Origin: CAIVAT01 sp049317265
GTDB taxonomy: Bacteria > Bacteroidota > Bacteroidia > Bacteroidales > FEN-979
Direction of reading: 5' to 3'
Length of the DNA: 64,000 bases
Assembly: GCA_049317265.1 (NCBI GenBank)
Contig: JBMOIP010000014.1
Span: forward strand, 1-64,000
The notes below the pieces were generated by a model. The model searched no databases. It was not told the DNA's origin and saw only the letters and a program-made list of their open reading frames with translations. Each line of letters starts with the position of its first letter. Position 1 is the stretch's first letter. Both the position numbers and the translations under genes were made by a program. Shown here in pieces: positions 7,165-14,865 of this stretch.

Positions 7165-7280
7165 CTTTATTCTTAATCTTTATTAAAAACCTTTATTAAA
7201 ACCTTTATTAAATATTTTATTTAAGCTGCTGTAGTCCTGCTGCAGTCCTGCTGTAGTTGCTGCAGCTGTCCTGCTGTGCA
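7165..7280. repeat. AT-rich repeats plus 11-bp GC-rich iterons: candidate satellite origin
   Basis: Directly after the 329-aa gene lies an AT-rich stretch of imperfect direct repeats around (A)CCTTTATTAAA (7165-7222). It is followed by tandem 11-bp units CTGCTGTAGTC (7226-7236), CTGCTGCAGTC (7237-7247) and CTGCTGTAGTT (7248-7258), then two degenerate copies to 7280. An AT-rich melting region beside an ordered array of short repeats next to a putative replication gene is how iteron origins look. No gene is convincing in 7089-7288. Confidence 0.5.
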
Positions 7281-7288
7281 TAATGCTG

Positions 7289-8278
7289 TTAATTAAGTTC
7301 AACCGAAAGGAGTTTAAATAGTTTATTTCCTTCATTTGGATGATCTTTTTTTTTATTAAGCTGCTGCAATGCCTTTTCCCAGGCTTCATTTTTCTTTACT
7401 TTCAGGTCATTTACTTGGATGACTCGTTTGCCCTTTTCTGCTGCCAGGGCCATGGTTTCAAGTGTTGCTTTTTCCTTTCCAATCATTACACCACGCATAT
7501 TGCGGCTGTAGGTTTTAATCTGCCAGGTTAATTCTAGTTGCTGCAACAGTTTGTCCATCCAGTAACGGGTTGAATATTTATTCATTAACTCTTTAACCAA
7601 AGGATTAAGATTTTCAGGTATTGCCTTATGGCTGGCATACCCAAACATACGGGCCATGATATGCTGTTTGTTAGTCCTGCAATAATGCCTTTTACCAATG
7701 ATTGAACCTATGGCAATGTAACCAGCGAATTGAACAAGCTGCCATTGATCCTTATCATTTTTGTAGTAATCAAAAAGTAAATCTTTATTAACCATCGGCC
7801 AGGGTTCACCGTCTGGAATACCATCTACAATAGCTTTTCCATCGGTTAGTATTTGGCCAGTATTACCCGTTATCCCTAAATTTTTTGACCTCATAGCCTT
7901 ATGTACTTGGTAATACTCTATAATGGCCTGATTCAACTCAGAATTGTTATTCAGTATCTCAATAAAATTGTCAATTTCACACGGGATAAAAGCAGCCGAG
8001 CTAGAAAAACCGTTTTGATCTTCGTCATAAACTAATTGCCCGTTCTTATAAAATCTGGTGAGTTCTTTTTTTAGATAGGTTGTAAGGTTGTCTTTGTGCC
8101 GGCAGCAATCATATAAAGCATGGGTGGCGGCTTCCGACCGATCCGCTGTTAATCTCATGGAATAGTAATAAATCCCTGAATCAAAGATGTTATTAATGGT
8201 TCCCTTGTGGTCATTGAAAAAATTTCGCATTAATCTCAAAGGGAATTGAATGTATTTCGTATTTTTGTCTGTCTCCAT
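7289..8278 (-). CDS. Putative replication-associated protein of the satellite
   Basis: This 329-residue protein begins METDKNTKYIQFPLRLMRNFF and is rich in aromatic and basic residues. I see no Walker A motif, no primase motif and no clear HTH. The first 40 residues (a lead-in naming a growth or length state, then YIQFPL) resemble the start of replication initiator-like proteins, but this is weak. It is proposed as the replication protein because of its position between the excisionase-like gene and an iteron-like region, which is where satellites carry pri/rep. The region upstream (8279-8412) holds a GC-rich patch and a T-run but no gene. The family is not recognised. Confidence 0.6.
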   Translation of the reverse strand: METDKNTKYIQFPLRLMRNFFNDHKGTINNIFDSGIYYYSMRLTADRSEAATHALYDCCRHKDNLTTYLKKELTRFYKNGQLVYDEDQNGFSSSAAFIPCEIDNFIEILNNNSELNQAIIEYYQVHKAMRSKNLGITGNTGQILTDGKAIVDGIPDGEPWPMVNKDLLFDYYKNDKDQWQLVQFAGYIAIGSIIGKRHYCRTNKQHIMARMFGYASHKAIPENLNPLVKELMNKYSTRYWMDKLLQQLELTWQIKTYSRNMRGVMIGKEKATLETMALAAEKGKRVIQVNDLKVKKNEAWEKALQQLNKKKDHPNEGNKLFKLLSVELN

Positions 8279-8412
8279 TGTTATTAAGATTTTACGGGTG
8301 TTCCGCTGGTAACGGGTGCCCGTTTTTTTATTTACTCAATACCCTTGATTAAAGGCTGATTTTTCACCGGATGACATTACGGTGCCTGTTTGCCGGGATC
8401 GTTGGTTGTGCG

Positions 8413-8736
8413 TCATCGTTCAAGGCTGTTGAGTGCTTCGGCTTTGATTTCGTCAAGGGTTGACCGTTTGCCGCTGTTAATCCATGCCAATAACTCTGAC
8501 CGGTAAAAGTATAACCGCTGGCCACGACGATAACCAGGGATCTCCCTACGGCTGAATTTTGAATAAATGGAAGGCTTCGCGTATCCGGTCACGCGGCAAG
8601 CTTCATCAATGTTAATAGGTAACTCTTCTTTAGGCTGAATGGGATTAACGGATAATAATTTTTCCAGCCGGGATTGACTGTATTCGATATTAGACAACCT
8701 GTCTAAAATATCCTGAAAAGGGTTTGCGACTGCCAT
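8413..8736 (-). CDS. AlpA/excisionase-like helix-turn-helix protein
   Basis: This 107-residue protein has an N-terminal coiled-coil segment (LDRLSNIEYSQSRLEKLL) and a C-terminal winged HTH of the MerR/excisionase type: INIDEACRVTGYAKPSIYSKFSRREIPGYRRGQRLYF, then RSELLAWI. This is the HTH_17/AlpA pattern, in which the second helix and wing bind DNA. In satellites and integrative elements such proteins serve as excisionase or as activator of the element. An inverted repeat lies about 75 bp upstream (8812-8832), possibly its operator. Confidence 0.82.
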   Translation of the reverse strand: MAVANPFQDILDRLSNIEYSQSRLEKLLSVNPIQPKEELPINIDEACRVTGYAKPSIYSKFSRREIPGYRRGQRLYFYRSELLAWINSGKRSTLDEIKAEALNSLER

Positions 8737-8811
8737 ATTGCGATTTTTTATAATGCAATATTACCCCAGCGCCCAAAGGTGGAAAAGGGAAAGTTGTTGA
8801 TTTTTGGTTGT

Positions 8812-8832
8812 CAAGTTGTTTTTGACAACTTG
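8812..8832. promoter_or_regulatory. Inverted repeat upstream of the HTH gene
   Basis: CAAGTTGT (8812-8819) and ACAACTTG (8825-8832) form a perfect 8-bp inverted repeat with a 5-nt spacer, flanked by further TTGT and ACAA words. It sits between the HTH gene and the 220-aa gene, as expected for an operator controlling the satellite's excision or replication genes. Confidence 0.45.
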
Positions 8833-8859
8833 TAACAACTAAAGGAAATAAAAAGGGTG

Positions 8860-9522
8860 TTAATCTATGTTTGACTGATATAGAAACGCATTGATTTTAC
8901 CTATAATGTCCTCCAGTTCGGCTTTGTCTTCCTTTAACTGCCAAGCTGTTTCTCTATCATAGTTATTAATGGCTGTATCAGAACAATCAACAGTCAATCC
9001 GTAATATTGCCGGATTGCTTCATGTAGTTTTACTCCTGATTTATAGTAACGTGTAATTTTTTTAAGTTTTTTTAAGGCCTGAAGGATACAGCCAATTTTT
9101 CTACCTCCAGCTTCACTAAAATGTTGTTTTAAGAAATCGGCAATAAGCACCTGATCCGATTCAATGGCAGTTAATAGATATTCGGGAAAAGTTTTAAATT
9201 TCTCCGGTACCCTCTGTTTTTTTTCAGCGGTTGCCTTTTTCTTCAACAATTTAAGATATTCAGCATTTTTTCGTAGTATTTCATTGTTTACGGATATTCC
9301 ATTTATATCTGGTTCGTCTGGGAATCCATTTATATTACCGCTACAATATTGCTCACTGATGAATTTTTTAAGGTTGTTATTTTCACCTTCAATTAGTTTC
9401 TTTTCAAGTTCTATAAATTCTATCTCTTTTGCTTTTGGATCAGCGTCTAAAAATCTTTTTAACCTTGCTGGATAAAAGACTTGTGGCGAAGGAATGGCGT
9501 TTTGTAAGTCTGTCTTTTTCAT
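8860..9522 (-). CDS. Unknown satellite protein translationally coupled to the integrase
   Basis: This 220-residue lysine-rich, mostly helical protein starts at the ATG 9520-9522, the base right after the integrase stop codon (9523-9525), so the two genes are probably translated as a unit. The middle has a charged coiled coil (residues 55-105). The C-terminal half (YRETAWQLKEDKAELEDIIGKINAFL region) vaguely resembles C-termini of RteC-like regulators of Bacteroidota elements, but I cannot confirm that. No catalytic motif is visible. It may assist integration or excision. Confidence 0.65.
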   Translation of the reverse strand: MKKTDLQNAIPSPQVFYPARLKRFLDADPKAKEIEFIELEKKLIEGENNNLKKFISEQYCSGNINGFPDEPDINGISVNNEILRKNAEYLKLLKKKATAEKKQRVPEKFKTFPEYLLTAIESDQVLIADFLKQHFSEAGGRKIGCILQALKKLKKITRYYKSGVKLHEAIRQYYGLTVDCSDTAINNYDRETAWQLKEDKAELEDIIGKINAFLYQSNID

Positions 9523-10839
9523 TTACACCTCCGTTTCAGGTAATAACATTTCAGCCCACTTTCTTTTTTCGTCATCCTCAAAATTTGCCAAATAATTTTG
9601 GGTTGTCTGCATATTCTTATGGCCCAAAGATTCAGATATAAACTCTATTGAGGCGCCGGACCGTTTTAAAACGGTTGCAAAACTATGGCGTGCTGTGTAT
9701 GTCGTAACCTTGTCTATTTTGATAGCGTCACAAACTTTCACCATGTTATAATTGATTGTTTGTACTGCCTGTTGAATTTCTTTATATTCATCCTCTGGAC
9801 TCATGCCATTTTCAAGAATCTGGAAAATATATTGATCCTTTGTACCTGGTTTGTTGCCGTGGCGGTCTATTATTCTGCCGATTTGCCTGGTAATCATTAT
9901 ATCAATGGTGGTTTGTTCATCCACTGAATCGGCTGTTTTGGCTCTTACAAGTCGGATCTTGTCGCCTTCAATATTCGCATATTTCAAACGTGCCACGTCT
10001 TTAATATTGATTCCGTTACATAAGTAGCTGAATAACCATAAGTCCCGGCTTTTTTCCTCAACTGAATCTTTAATTGATTTATGGTTTGCAATTTTAGCAA
10101 CATCGGCCTGGGTCAGTGCCTTTTTAGTATTTTTTCCTTTCGGGATCGGATATTTGCCGTAAGTCGATTTTCCAAACGGATATTCAACATTAACGGGTTT
10201 TATCCTGTTGAACATTGTTCTTACATTCCGTAAATAAATACCTACTGTTGTAAGGCTATTAACCCTTGCTTGCTTCTTTTTATTTGGGATTCTTGGTTCG
10301 ATCATCCATTTTTCATAATCCTTCAACCACTTCACAGTAACACTGGTAAATGATAATTTATCTTTTCCTGTAAATTGTTTCAAGGATCTTAGACTATTTT
10401 CAAATGTTACCGCCGTACTGATCCTGCCAGCTTCCCGCATTTCTTTGCCGGTGGATTCCATCGCAGAAAATAAATCGTCTTTGTCCTTTGGCTTTGAAAA
10501 GTATTTTTCCTCGAATGTTTCAAATGAAAATACTGCCATTTCCTTAATAACATCCCTTGCCTGGGTTTTTAATTTTGCAAAATGGAGTTGTAATACTTCA
10601 AATTTTCCCGGTTTTGTTCCTTCCATTTTGTTAAAATCATCTTCTGACATGGCAATGGTTTTTCCACAAAGCTGGGAAAATTCCGATTCCTCCATTTTAG
10701 GATATTTTAATATCCATGTGCGGCTAATCTTTTTGTAAGTTACTCGCAATTTTACCGCATATGTTTCATCTGCTCTTTTTCTCCAGGTTTCCAGAATGAT
10801 TGCCGGGATTGCTTTAGGATCAGTTTTCATAGGTTCCAA
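9523..10839 (-). CDS. Tyrosine recombinase (integrase) of the satellite
   Basis: This 438-residue Bacteroidota-type phage integrase has an arm-binding N-terminus, a SAM-like core-binding domain (about 105-215) and a catalytic domain. Visible active-site elements are TARHSFAT (Arg384-His385), LGHKNMQTTQNYL (His407, nucleophile Tyr416) and a lysine-bearing beta turn near 301. Where the first catalytic Arg is usual, the protein reads LFSYLCNGINIKD (270-280), with Asn275 aligned to the Arg. Similar CNG variants are common in Bacteroidota integrases as far as I recall. The gene is 141 bp from attR and reads away from it, as is typical. A second possible start is Met4. Confidence 0.93.
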   Translation of the reverse strand: MEPMKTDPKAIPAIILETWRKRADETYAVKLRVTYKKISRTWILKYPKMEESEFSQLCGKTIAMSEDDFNKMEGTKPGKFEVLQLHFAKLKTQARDVIKEMAVFSFETFEEKYFSKPKDKDDLFSAMESTGKEMREAGRISTAVTFENSLRSLKQFTGKDKLSFTSVTVKWLKDYEKWMIEPRIPNKKKQARVNSLTTVGIYLRNVRTMFNRIKPVNVEYPFGKSTYGKYPIPKGKNTKKALTQADVAKIANHKSIKDSVEEKSRDLWLFSYLCNGINIKDVARLKYANIEGDKIRLVRAKTADSVDEQTTIDIMITRQIGRIIDRHGNKPGTKDQYIFQILENGMSPEDEYKEIQQAVQTINYNMVKVCDAIKIDKVTTYTARHSFATVLKRSGASIEFISESLGHKNMQTTQNYLANFEDDEKRKWAEMLLPETEV

Positions 10840-10843
10840 ATTT

Positions 10844-10862
10844 GTAGTAACAAATGTAGTAA
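10844..10862. repeat. Paired GTAGTAA boxes at the right end of the element
   Basis: GTAGTAA occurs at 10844-10850 and 10856-10862, in direct orientation with starts 12 bp apart, just upstream of the integrase start codon. The same pair lies beside attL (4581-4599). They are candidate integrase/excisionase binding sites and could also let the recombinase control its own promoter. Confidence 0.55.
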
Positions 10863-10979
10863 CTATTTTGATAAAACCTACAAAGATTAGTGATTTATTT
10901 ATTAACTACTATTCAGTTAATTAATTGATAATGTTATACTTTAGAATAGGCTGCAAAGATTGGCAAAGTATCAATTTTT

Positions 10980-11067
10980 TGACTACGGATCAGCAGGTTG
11001 GGGGTTTGAATCCCTCTGGGGTCACTGAAAAACAGCCACTTACAAGTAAAATTGGGGTGGCTGTTTT
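10980..11067. repeat. attR: 88-bp direct repeat at the right end of the element
   Basis: This is an exact copy of 4488-4575. Bases 10980-11024 are the 3' 45 nt of tRNA-Arg without its 5' half, so this copy is not a tRNA gene. Bases 11029-11067 repeat the terminator hairpin. Confidence 0.93.
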
Positions 11068-11093
11068 CTTTTCCGGGATTGTCCGCCTAAAAT

Positions 11094-11190
11094 TCCTCTC
11101 TGTGGCTCTCTGTGCGGTTCTCAGTGGAACTCGGTGAAACAAAATTACACGGAGTACCACCGAGAATTCAATGAGAACCACAGAGGGAAA
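11094..11190. repeat. Imperfect palindrome made of CTCTGTGG-type words
   Basis: The left arm (about 11094-11137) repeats words such as CTCTGTGG, TTCTCAGTGG and ACTCGGTG. The right arm (about 11147-11190) has their complements CACGGAG, CACCGAG, TGAGAACC and CCACAGAG. The two arms are imperfect inverses of about 45 nt around a roughly 10-nt centre. No ORF is inside. It resembles the palindromes at 16595-16687 and 44947-45028 in having CCAC-type words in tandem. The rest of 11068-11634 (567 bp) holds the CRP-like site and promoter listed below, and no convincing gene. Confidence 0.65.
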
Positions 11191-11374
11191 CAGAATGTAT
11201 CCTGGTCTGGGGATTGATCAGGTGAAATTCCTCTGGATCCTTTGCTCCCGAATTTTCACAGTATTTGTTTGAAAAGCATATATTTTTCTTCAACCAGTCT
11301 TAGCCAGTTGCCTAAATATACTTCCATGGCAGGAGCGAACTTCACCTGATTAATAAGGAATTATGATTGGTTTA

Positions 11375-11396
11375 TTTTGTGAAATATTTCACAAAA
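11375..11396. promoter_or_regulatory. CRP/FNR-type operator
   Basis: A perfect 22-bp palindrome whose core is TGTGA-AATATT-TCACA (11378-11393), the classical CRP-family site. It ends 5 bp before the TTG of the promoter at 11401, placing its centre around -51 of the predicted start site. Confidence 0.65.
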
Positions 11397-11400
11397 CGAG

Positions 11401-11430
11401 TTGGCTTTAGAATTAGATGTATTATATTTG
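11401..11430 (+). promoter_or_regulatory. Promoter of the 11635 T9SS gene
   Basis: TTG at 11401-11403, 19 bp, then TATATTTG at 11423-11430 is a full Bacteroidota promoter (TTG-N19-TAnnTTTG). The expected start near 11437 leaves a leader of about 200 nt. Confidence 0.6.
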
Positions 11431-11634
11431 ACATAGTCAAAACCATTTCGTACAAAACTAATATTAATCTAACAAACATATTTTCGTTTGTAATTTTGAA
11501 ACTTCTGAATCTCTTACAAATGCGATGTGAATTTCGCTTGTATCAAGCTATTTCTGCAAAGGGATTATATATGATCAAAATTTCGACCAAAACTTATTCT
11601 CAAACATGAAAAATCATCCTTCAATAACAGCATC

Positions 11635-13281
11635 ATGAAAAAAAAACTTATTGCAATTTGTACGCTACTCTTTTTGACAATAATCAACTTTTCTGTTGTG
11701 GCTCAATCTTTTTCCTGGTCGAACCAAATCGGAAGTAATTTAGAAGATTATGGGCGTTCAGGAACCTGTGACAGTGAAGGAAATTTTTATTATGCAGGAA
11801 TTTTTGAAGGTTCTTATTGCTATTTTCAAACTGATACTTTGGTGAGGCACGGTATTAACGATCTTTTTGTTGTAAAATATGATCCGTCAGGAAATGAACT
11901 CTGGGTAAGACAAATCGGAGGATGGAACGAAAGTACGTATGAAGGCATTGCAGTGTATTATGACCCTGTTTCCAATGCTATTTTTGTTGCAGGAGAATTT
12001 GCAGGAACTGCTGGTTTTGGTTCATGTACCCTGACGAGCAAAGGGGGGGTGGACATATTTCTGGTGAAATACGATCCTGCTGGCAATTGCCTCTGGGGCA
12101 GGAAAGTAGGTGGAATTGGTGATGATGAAGCCGATCGAATCGCATTTGATAAAACCGGAAATATTTACATGTGTGGCACAAATTCTTTGCCTGCTACTTT
12201 TGATGATTTTATCATTCCAGGAGGGGGATTTTTAGCAAAATTTGACCCACAAGGGATATGTCTGTGGGCAAAAAATAAATTTGATTGGTGGCCCGTTTTT
12301 AACTCAAAAATACGATGCGGAGGGATGAAAATTATTGATTCAGAAATTATTATTGGTGGATGTATGGCCCTTGATGACACGATAAAGATTGATACCATTA
12401 TCATCTCGCATAAAGGATTTGGAAGCAGTTTAATTTGTTGTTTTGATTCGACAGGAACTGCAAAATGGATCAGTGAAGGAATATCTGTCGCAACAGCAAC
12501 CATTTCGGATATCGCAACCGATGCACACGGTAATATCTTTCATACCGGTTTTTTTTCCGGTTCAATAAATTTCAGTGGGAATATACTCACATCAAACCCC
12601 GGCAAACTGGAAATGTTTCTGGTTAAATATGATAAAACAGGAAAAGTAAAATGGGCTCAACAAACCATTTGTATAGGTGCTTATGCCGAAGGATACGATC
12701 TGATGACAAATGACCTTGGAAATATTTTTGTTACAGGTCATTATAACGGATTGACGCAATTTGGGGTCTTTCAGGTTGAAGCTACTTCAGTTGAGAATAT
12801 GTTCGTTGCTGGTTACGACAGTTTAGGGAGTTGTTTTGGTGTTTACCATTTTAACAATGGTCGTGGGGTAGGTGTCATTCAAGGCATGGACGGAAATTTA
12901 TTTCTAACAATCCTTTTTTCGGATTCTACTTCATTGGGCCCCAAATCGTACACTCCTTATGGAAATACGGACTTTCTTCTCGCCAAATGCTCTCCCATCA
13001 CTGGCATCGGGGAGACAAAAAGCGCCTTCCAAAACCAACTCTCGATCTATGCCAATCCCACCACCGGCAAGTGTACCGTCACCATCCCGGATGAGTTTGT
13101 CAATGAGAAAAAACTCACTTTGCAAATTTTCGATACGCAAGGCAAGTTGGTACAGAAGGTGGCGGTTGAAAAGGTGGATGGGAAAATCAAACTAAATATT
13201 GAAGCGCAGGCAAAGGGAACCTATACGGCTATCCTTAGCGATGGAAAGAAGAGTTATTCAGGGAAAATTATTTTTAGGTAA
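11635..13281 (+). CDS. Secreted beta-propeller protein with T9SS sorting domain
   Basis: A 548-residue protein with a signal peptide (MKKKLIAICTLLFLTIINFSVVAQ) and about seven SBBP-type propeller repeats such as DIFLVKYDPAGNCLWGRKVGG and FLVKYDKTGKVKWAQQ. The C-terminus of about 75 residues (SIYANPTTGKCTVTIP...LQIFDTQGKLVQK...GTYTAILSDGKKSYSGKIIFR) is a type A T9SS sorting domain. It would be exported across the outer membrane and anchored or released there; ligand and role are unknown. It stands alone, with a CRP-like operator and promoter upstream. Confidence 0.88.
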   Translation: MKKKLIAICTLLFLTIINFSVVAQSFSWSNQIGSNLEDYGRSGTCDSEGNFYYAGIFEGSYCYFQTDTLVRHGINDLFVVKYDPSGNELWVRQIGGWNESTYEGIAVYYDPVSNAIFVAGEFAGTAGFGSCTLTSKGGVDIFLVKYDPAGNCLWGRKVGGIGDDEADRIAFDKTGNIYMCGTNSLPATFDDFIIPGGGFLAKFDPQGICLWAKNKFDWWPVFNSKIRCGGMKIIDSEIIIGGCMALDDTIKIDTIIISHKGFGSSLICCFDSTGTAKWISEGISVATATISDIATDAHGNIFHTGFFSGSINFSGNILTSNPGKLEMFLVKYDKTGKVKWAQQTICIGAYAEGYDLMTNDLGNIFVTGHYNGLTQFGVFQVEATSVENMFVAGYDSLGSCFGVYHFNNGRGVGVIQGMDGNLFLTILFSDSTSLGPKSYTPYGNTDFLLAKCSPITGIGETKSAFQNQLSIYANPTTGKCTVTIPDEFVNEKKLTLQIFDTQGKLVQKVAVEKVDGKIKLNIEAQAKGTYTAILSDGKKSYSGKIIFR

Positions 13282-13341
13282 CAGCCAAAGGGAATTAGAC
13301 TGACCTTTATTATTCATGTCCGCCATTGTACTCTTGCTGGC

Positions 13342-13584
13342 ATGATTTCAAATTATATCCAACTAAGCAAGGCGCTTGCCCTGATGGACCAGCTTGACGA
13401 TGATGGCAAGCCGGTGAAGTTTCAGGTTAAGTTCGTTACTGCTGACCGGATCAAGCGCAGCAGTGGAGCAATCATAGAAATTCCAATTGGAAGGAAATGT
13501 ATCGGCAATTGAAACGGTAAGGCTATTTTCGATCCTCGACGTTTCTTCCTTTTGCGGAATGTGTTTCACGATTTGTTTACTGTT
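13342..13584 (+). pseudogene. Remnant of a small mobile-element-type protein
   Basis: An ATG at 13342 opens a 56-codon frame (MISNYIQLSKALALMDQLDDD, then GKPVKFQVKFVTADR) ending in TGA at 13510-13512. The same frame continues after the stop with NGKAIFDPRR and further codons. The pattern S-K-A-L-A-x-M-D...G-K-P-V-x-F-x-V-x-F-V-T-A recalls a small family of unknown function in Bacteroidota phages and mobile DNA. The continuation after the stop suggests a decayed copy. It lies between two convergent genes. Evidence is thin, and there is no other gene in 13282-13590. Confidence 0.3.
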
Positions 13585-13590
13585 CAATTA

Positions 13591-14604
13591 CTACCTTTTC
13601 ACTTTGTATGTATAATTGATAAACCTGCCCGAAGGAGAATGATAACGAAACAATCCCCGCCTTGAGCAGACCCAGATGTTTCCGTCCTTATCTTCTACAA
13701 TAGACCAAACACCTATATTTTCAAGACCTTCTTTGATTGAAACATGAGTAAAGGACTTTCCATCGTATCGACAAACTCCTCCGCGAATCGCACCCCACTT
13801 ACTCCCGTCGATGCCAAACCAAAGGATCCCCTTTTTATCCTCATAAATACAGGCAACAGTATCATTGCAAAGGCCATTTTCTTCCTTAAAACTGGTAAAG
13901 GATTTTCCGTCATAACGACACACACCAGTGTATAAATTGGCGAACCAGATGTTCCCCGCCTTATCTTCTTTGATATCCATAATCTGTGTGCTTAAACATC
14001 CATCTCCGTTTACCTTGATAAACCTGCCTGATGCGGAATCGTAACGGCAAACGCCTCCAGCCCTTTCACCGAACCAAAGATTCCCTGCTTTATCTTCTAA
14101 AATACATTGAACAGCATCACTGCCAAGACCATGTTCCATGGTGAAATTTGTAACTGATTTTCCACCTGTCTTACCGGCAGAAGGGTTGTAACGACACACC
14201 CCCCAGCCATTACTGCCTATCCAGATGTTCCCGGCCCGGTCTTCTATAATGCAATTAACATCAAAGTTGCATAGTCCTTCTTTTGTTGTGATATCGTTAA
14301 AGGTTTTACCATCATACCGACAGGCTCCATTGTTAGTGCCGAACCAAAGATTGCCTGCTTTATCTTCAAAAATGGATTCAATTTTGTTATCGTTCAGCCC
14401 ATCTTGTTTGGTAAAATTGGTAAACCCTCCTGTCACTGCATCGTAACGATATACGCCTGCGCCTGTAGTTCCGAACCAAAGATTGCCGCCCTTATCGCGT
14501 ATCCCGCATCGAAAGCTGTTTCCGTCTGTTTGTCCGTAGCATGTAATGACAAAAAACAATAAGGTCATTGAGAGGATTTGCCTGTGCAGGTAATACATTT
14601 TCAT
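13591..14604 (-). CDS. Free-standing secreted two-component-regulator-type propeller
   Basis: A 337-residue protein with a signal peptide (LSMTLLFFVITCYGQ) followed by seven to eight repeats of the form D-K-A-G-N-L-W-F-G-T...G-V-C-R-Y-D-G-K-S-F, the Reg_prop blade found in the periplasmic part of Bacteroidota hybrid sensors. There is no YXYXY domain, transmembrane helix, kinase or regulator domain after the propeller, so it is a lone sensor-type propeller in the periplasm or at the surface. It is convergent with the T9SS gene at 11635. The ligand is unknown. Confidence 0.85.
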   Translation of the reverse strand: MKMYYLHRQILSMTLLFFVITCYGQTDGNSFRCGIRDKGGNLWFGTTGAGVYRYDAVTGGFTNFTKQDGLNDNKIESIFEDKAGNLWFGTNNGACRYDGKTFNDITTKEGLCNFDVNCIIEDRAGNIWIGSNGWGVCRYNPSAGKTGGKSVTNFTMEHGLGSDAVQCILEDKAGNLWFGERAGGVCRYDSASGRFIKVNGDGCLSTQIMDIKEDKAGNIWFANLYTGVCRYDGKSFTSFKEENGLCNDTVACIYEDKKGILWFGIDGSKWGAIRGGVCRYDGKSFTHVSIKEGLENIGVWSIVEDKDGNIWVCSRRGLFRYHSPSGRFINYTYKVKR

Positions 14605-14785
14605 TTATTGGTTATTAAAGGGATAAGAAAGTTATATCAATCTTTAATCAAATATAGAGATTTTTCCAGCATTTTCACCATTACCAGTTGCTGGTTTTAG
14701 TTACCATCCAGTAATTTTAGCAATCAACTGACCTTGTGTTTTTATGAGACTGCTTATACCTTTGAATTATTACCTATCTATTTCA

Positions 14786-14838
14786 TGTTAAATATTTCAC
14801 AAAACACTTGCAATTAGGCTGGTTAAATAGTATCTTTC
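14786..14838 (+). promoter_or_regulatory. CRP-like site and promoter of the 14866 gene
   Basis: TGTTA-AATATT-TCACA (14786-14801) differs by one base from the CRP core and shares 15 consecutive bases with the operator at 11375-11396. TTG at 14808-14810 and TATCTTTC at 14831-14838 follow with 20-bp spacing. The layout from site to -33 to -7 is the same as at 11375-11430. Confidence 0.55.
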
Positions 14839-14865
14839 GGGGTCAAATCTCAACTCTCCTTTATC

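Larger units (their letters stand above)
4488..11067. mobile_element. Integrated phage-satellite-like element in tRNA-Arg
   Basis: The element is delimited by the 88-bp direct repeats. All genes read on the minus strand, from the integrase near the right end toward the tRNA: integrase, 220-aa protein, HTH/excisionase-like protein, 329-aa putative replication protein, iteron-like region, DUF6965-like protein, terminase small subunit, 68-aa protein, RimK-like ATP-grasp ligase, terminator, small membrane protein. There are no portal, capsid, tail, lysis or conjugation genes. An integrase, AlpA-like, replication and small-terminase gene set without structural genes is the plan of phage-inducible chromosomal islands. 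This is an inference from gene content; no helper phage is seen. Confidence 0.75.

Noticed and set aside
7183..7389. 68-aa minus-strand frame over the iteron-like region
   Set aside because: It consists largely of translated direct repeats, overlaps the end of the 329-aa gene in another frame and shows no family resemblance.
8300..8330. Possible plus-strand terminator (AACGGGTGCCCGTT followed by T-run)
   Set aside because: The stem has a 2-nt loop and no gene of the element reads in the plus direction, so there is no transcript for it to stop.
11367..11609. 80-aa plus-strand frame upstream of the T9SS gene
   Set aside because: It runs through the CRP-like operator and the promoter, has no signal peptide or domain and a composition of AT-rich noncoding DNA.
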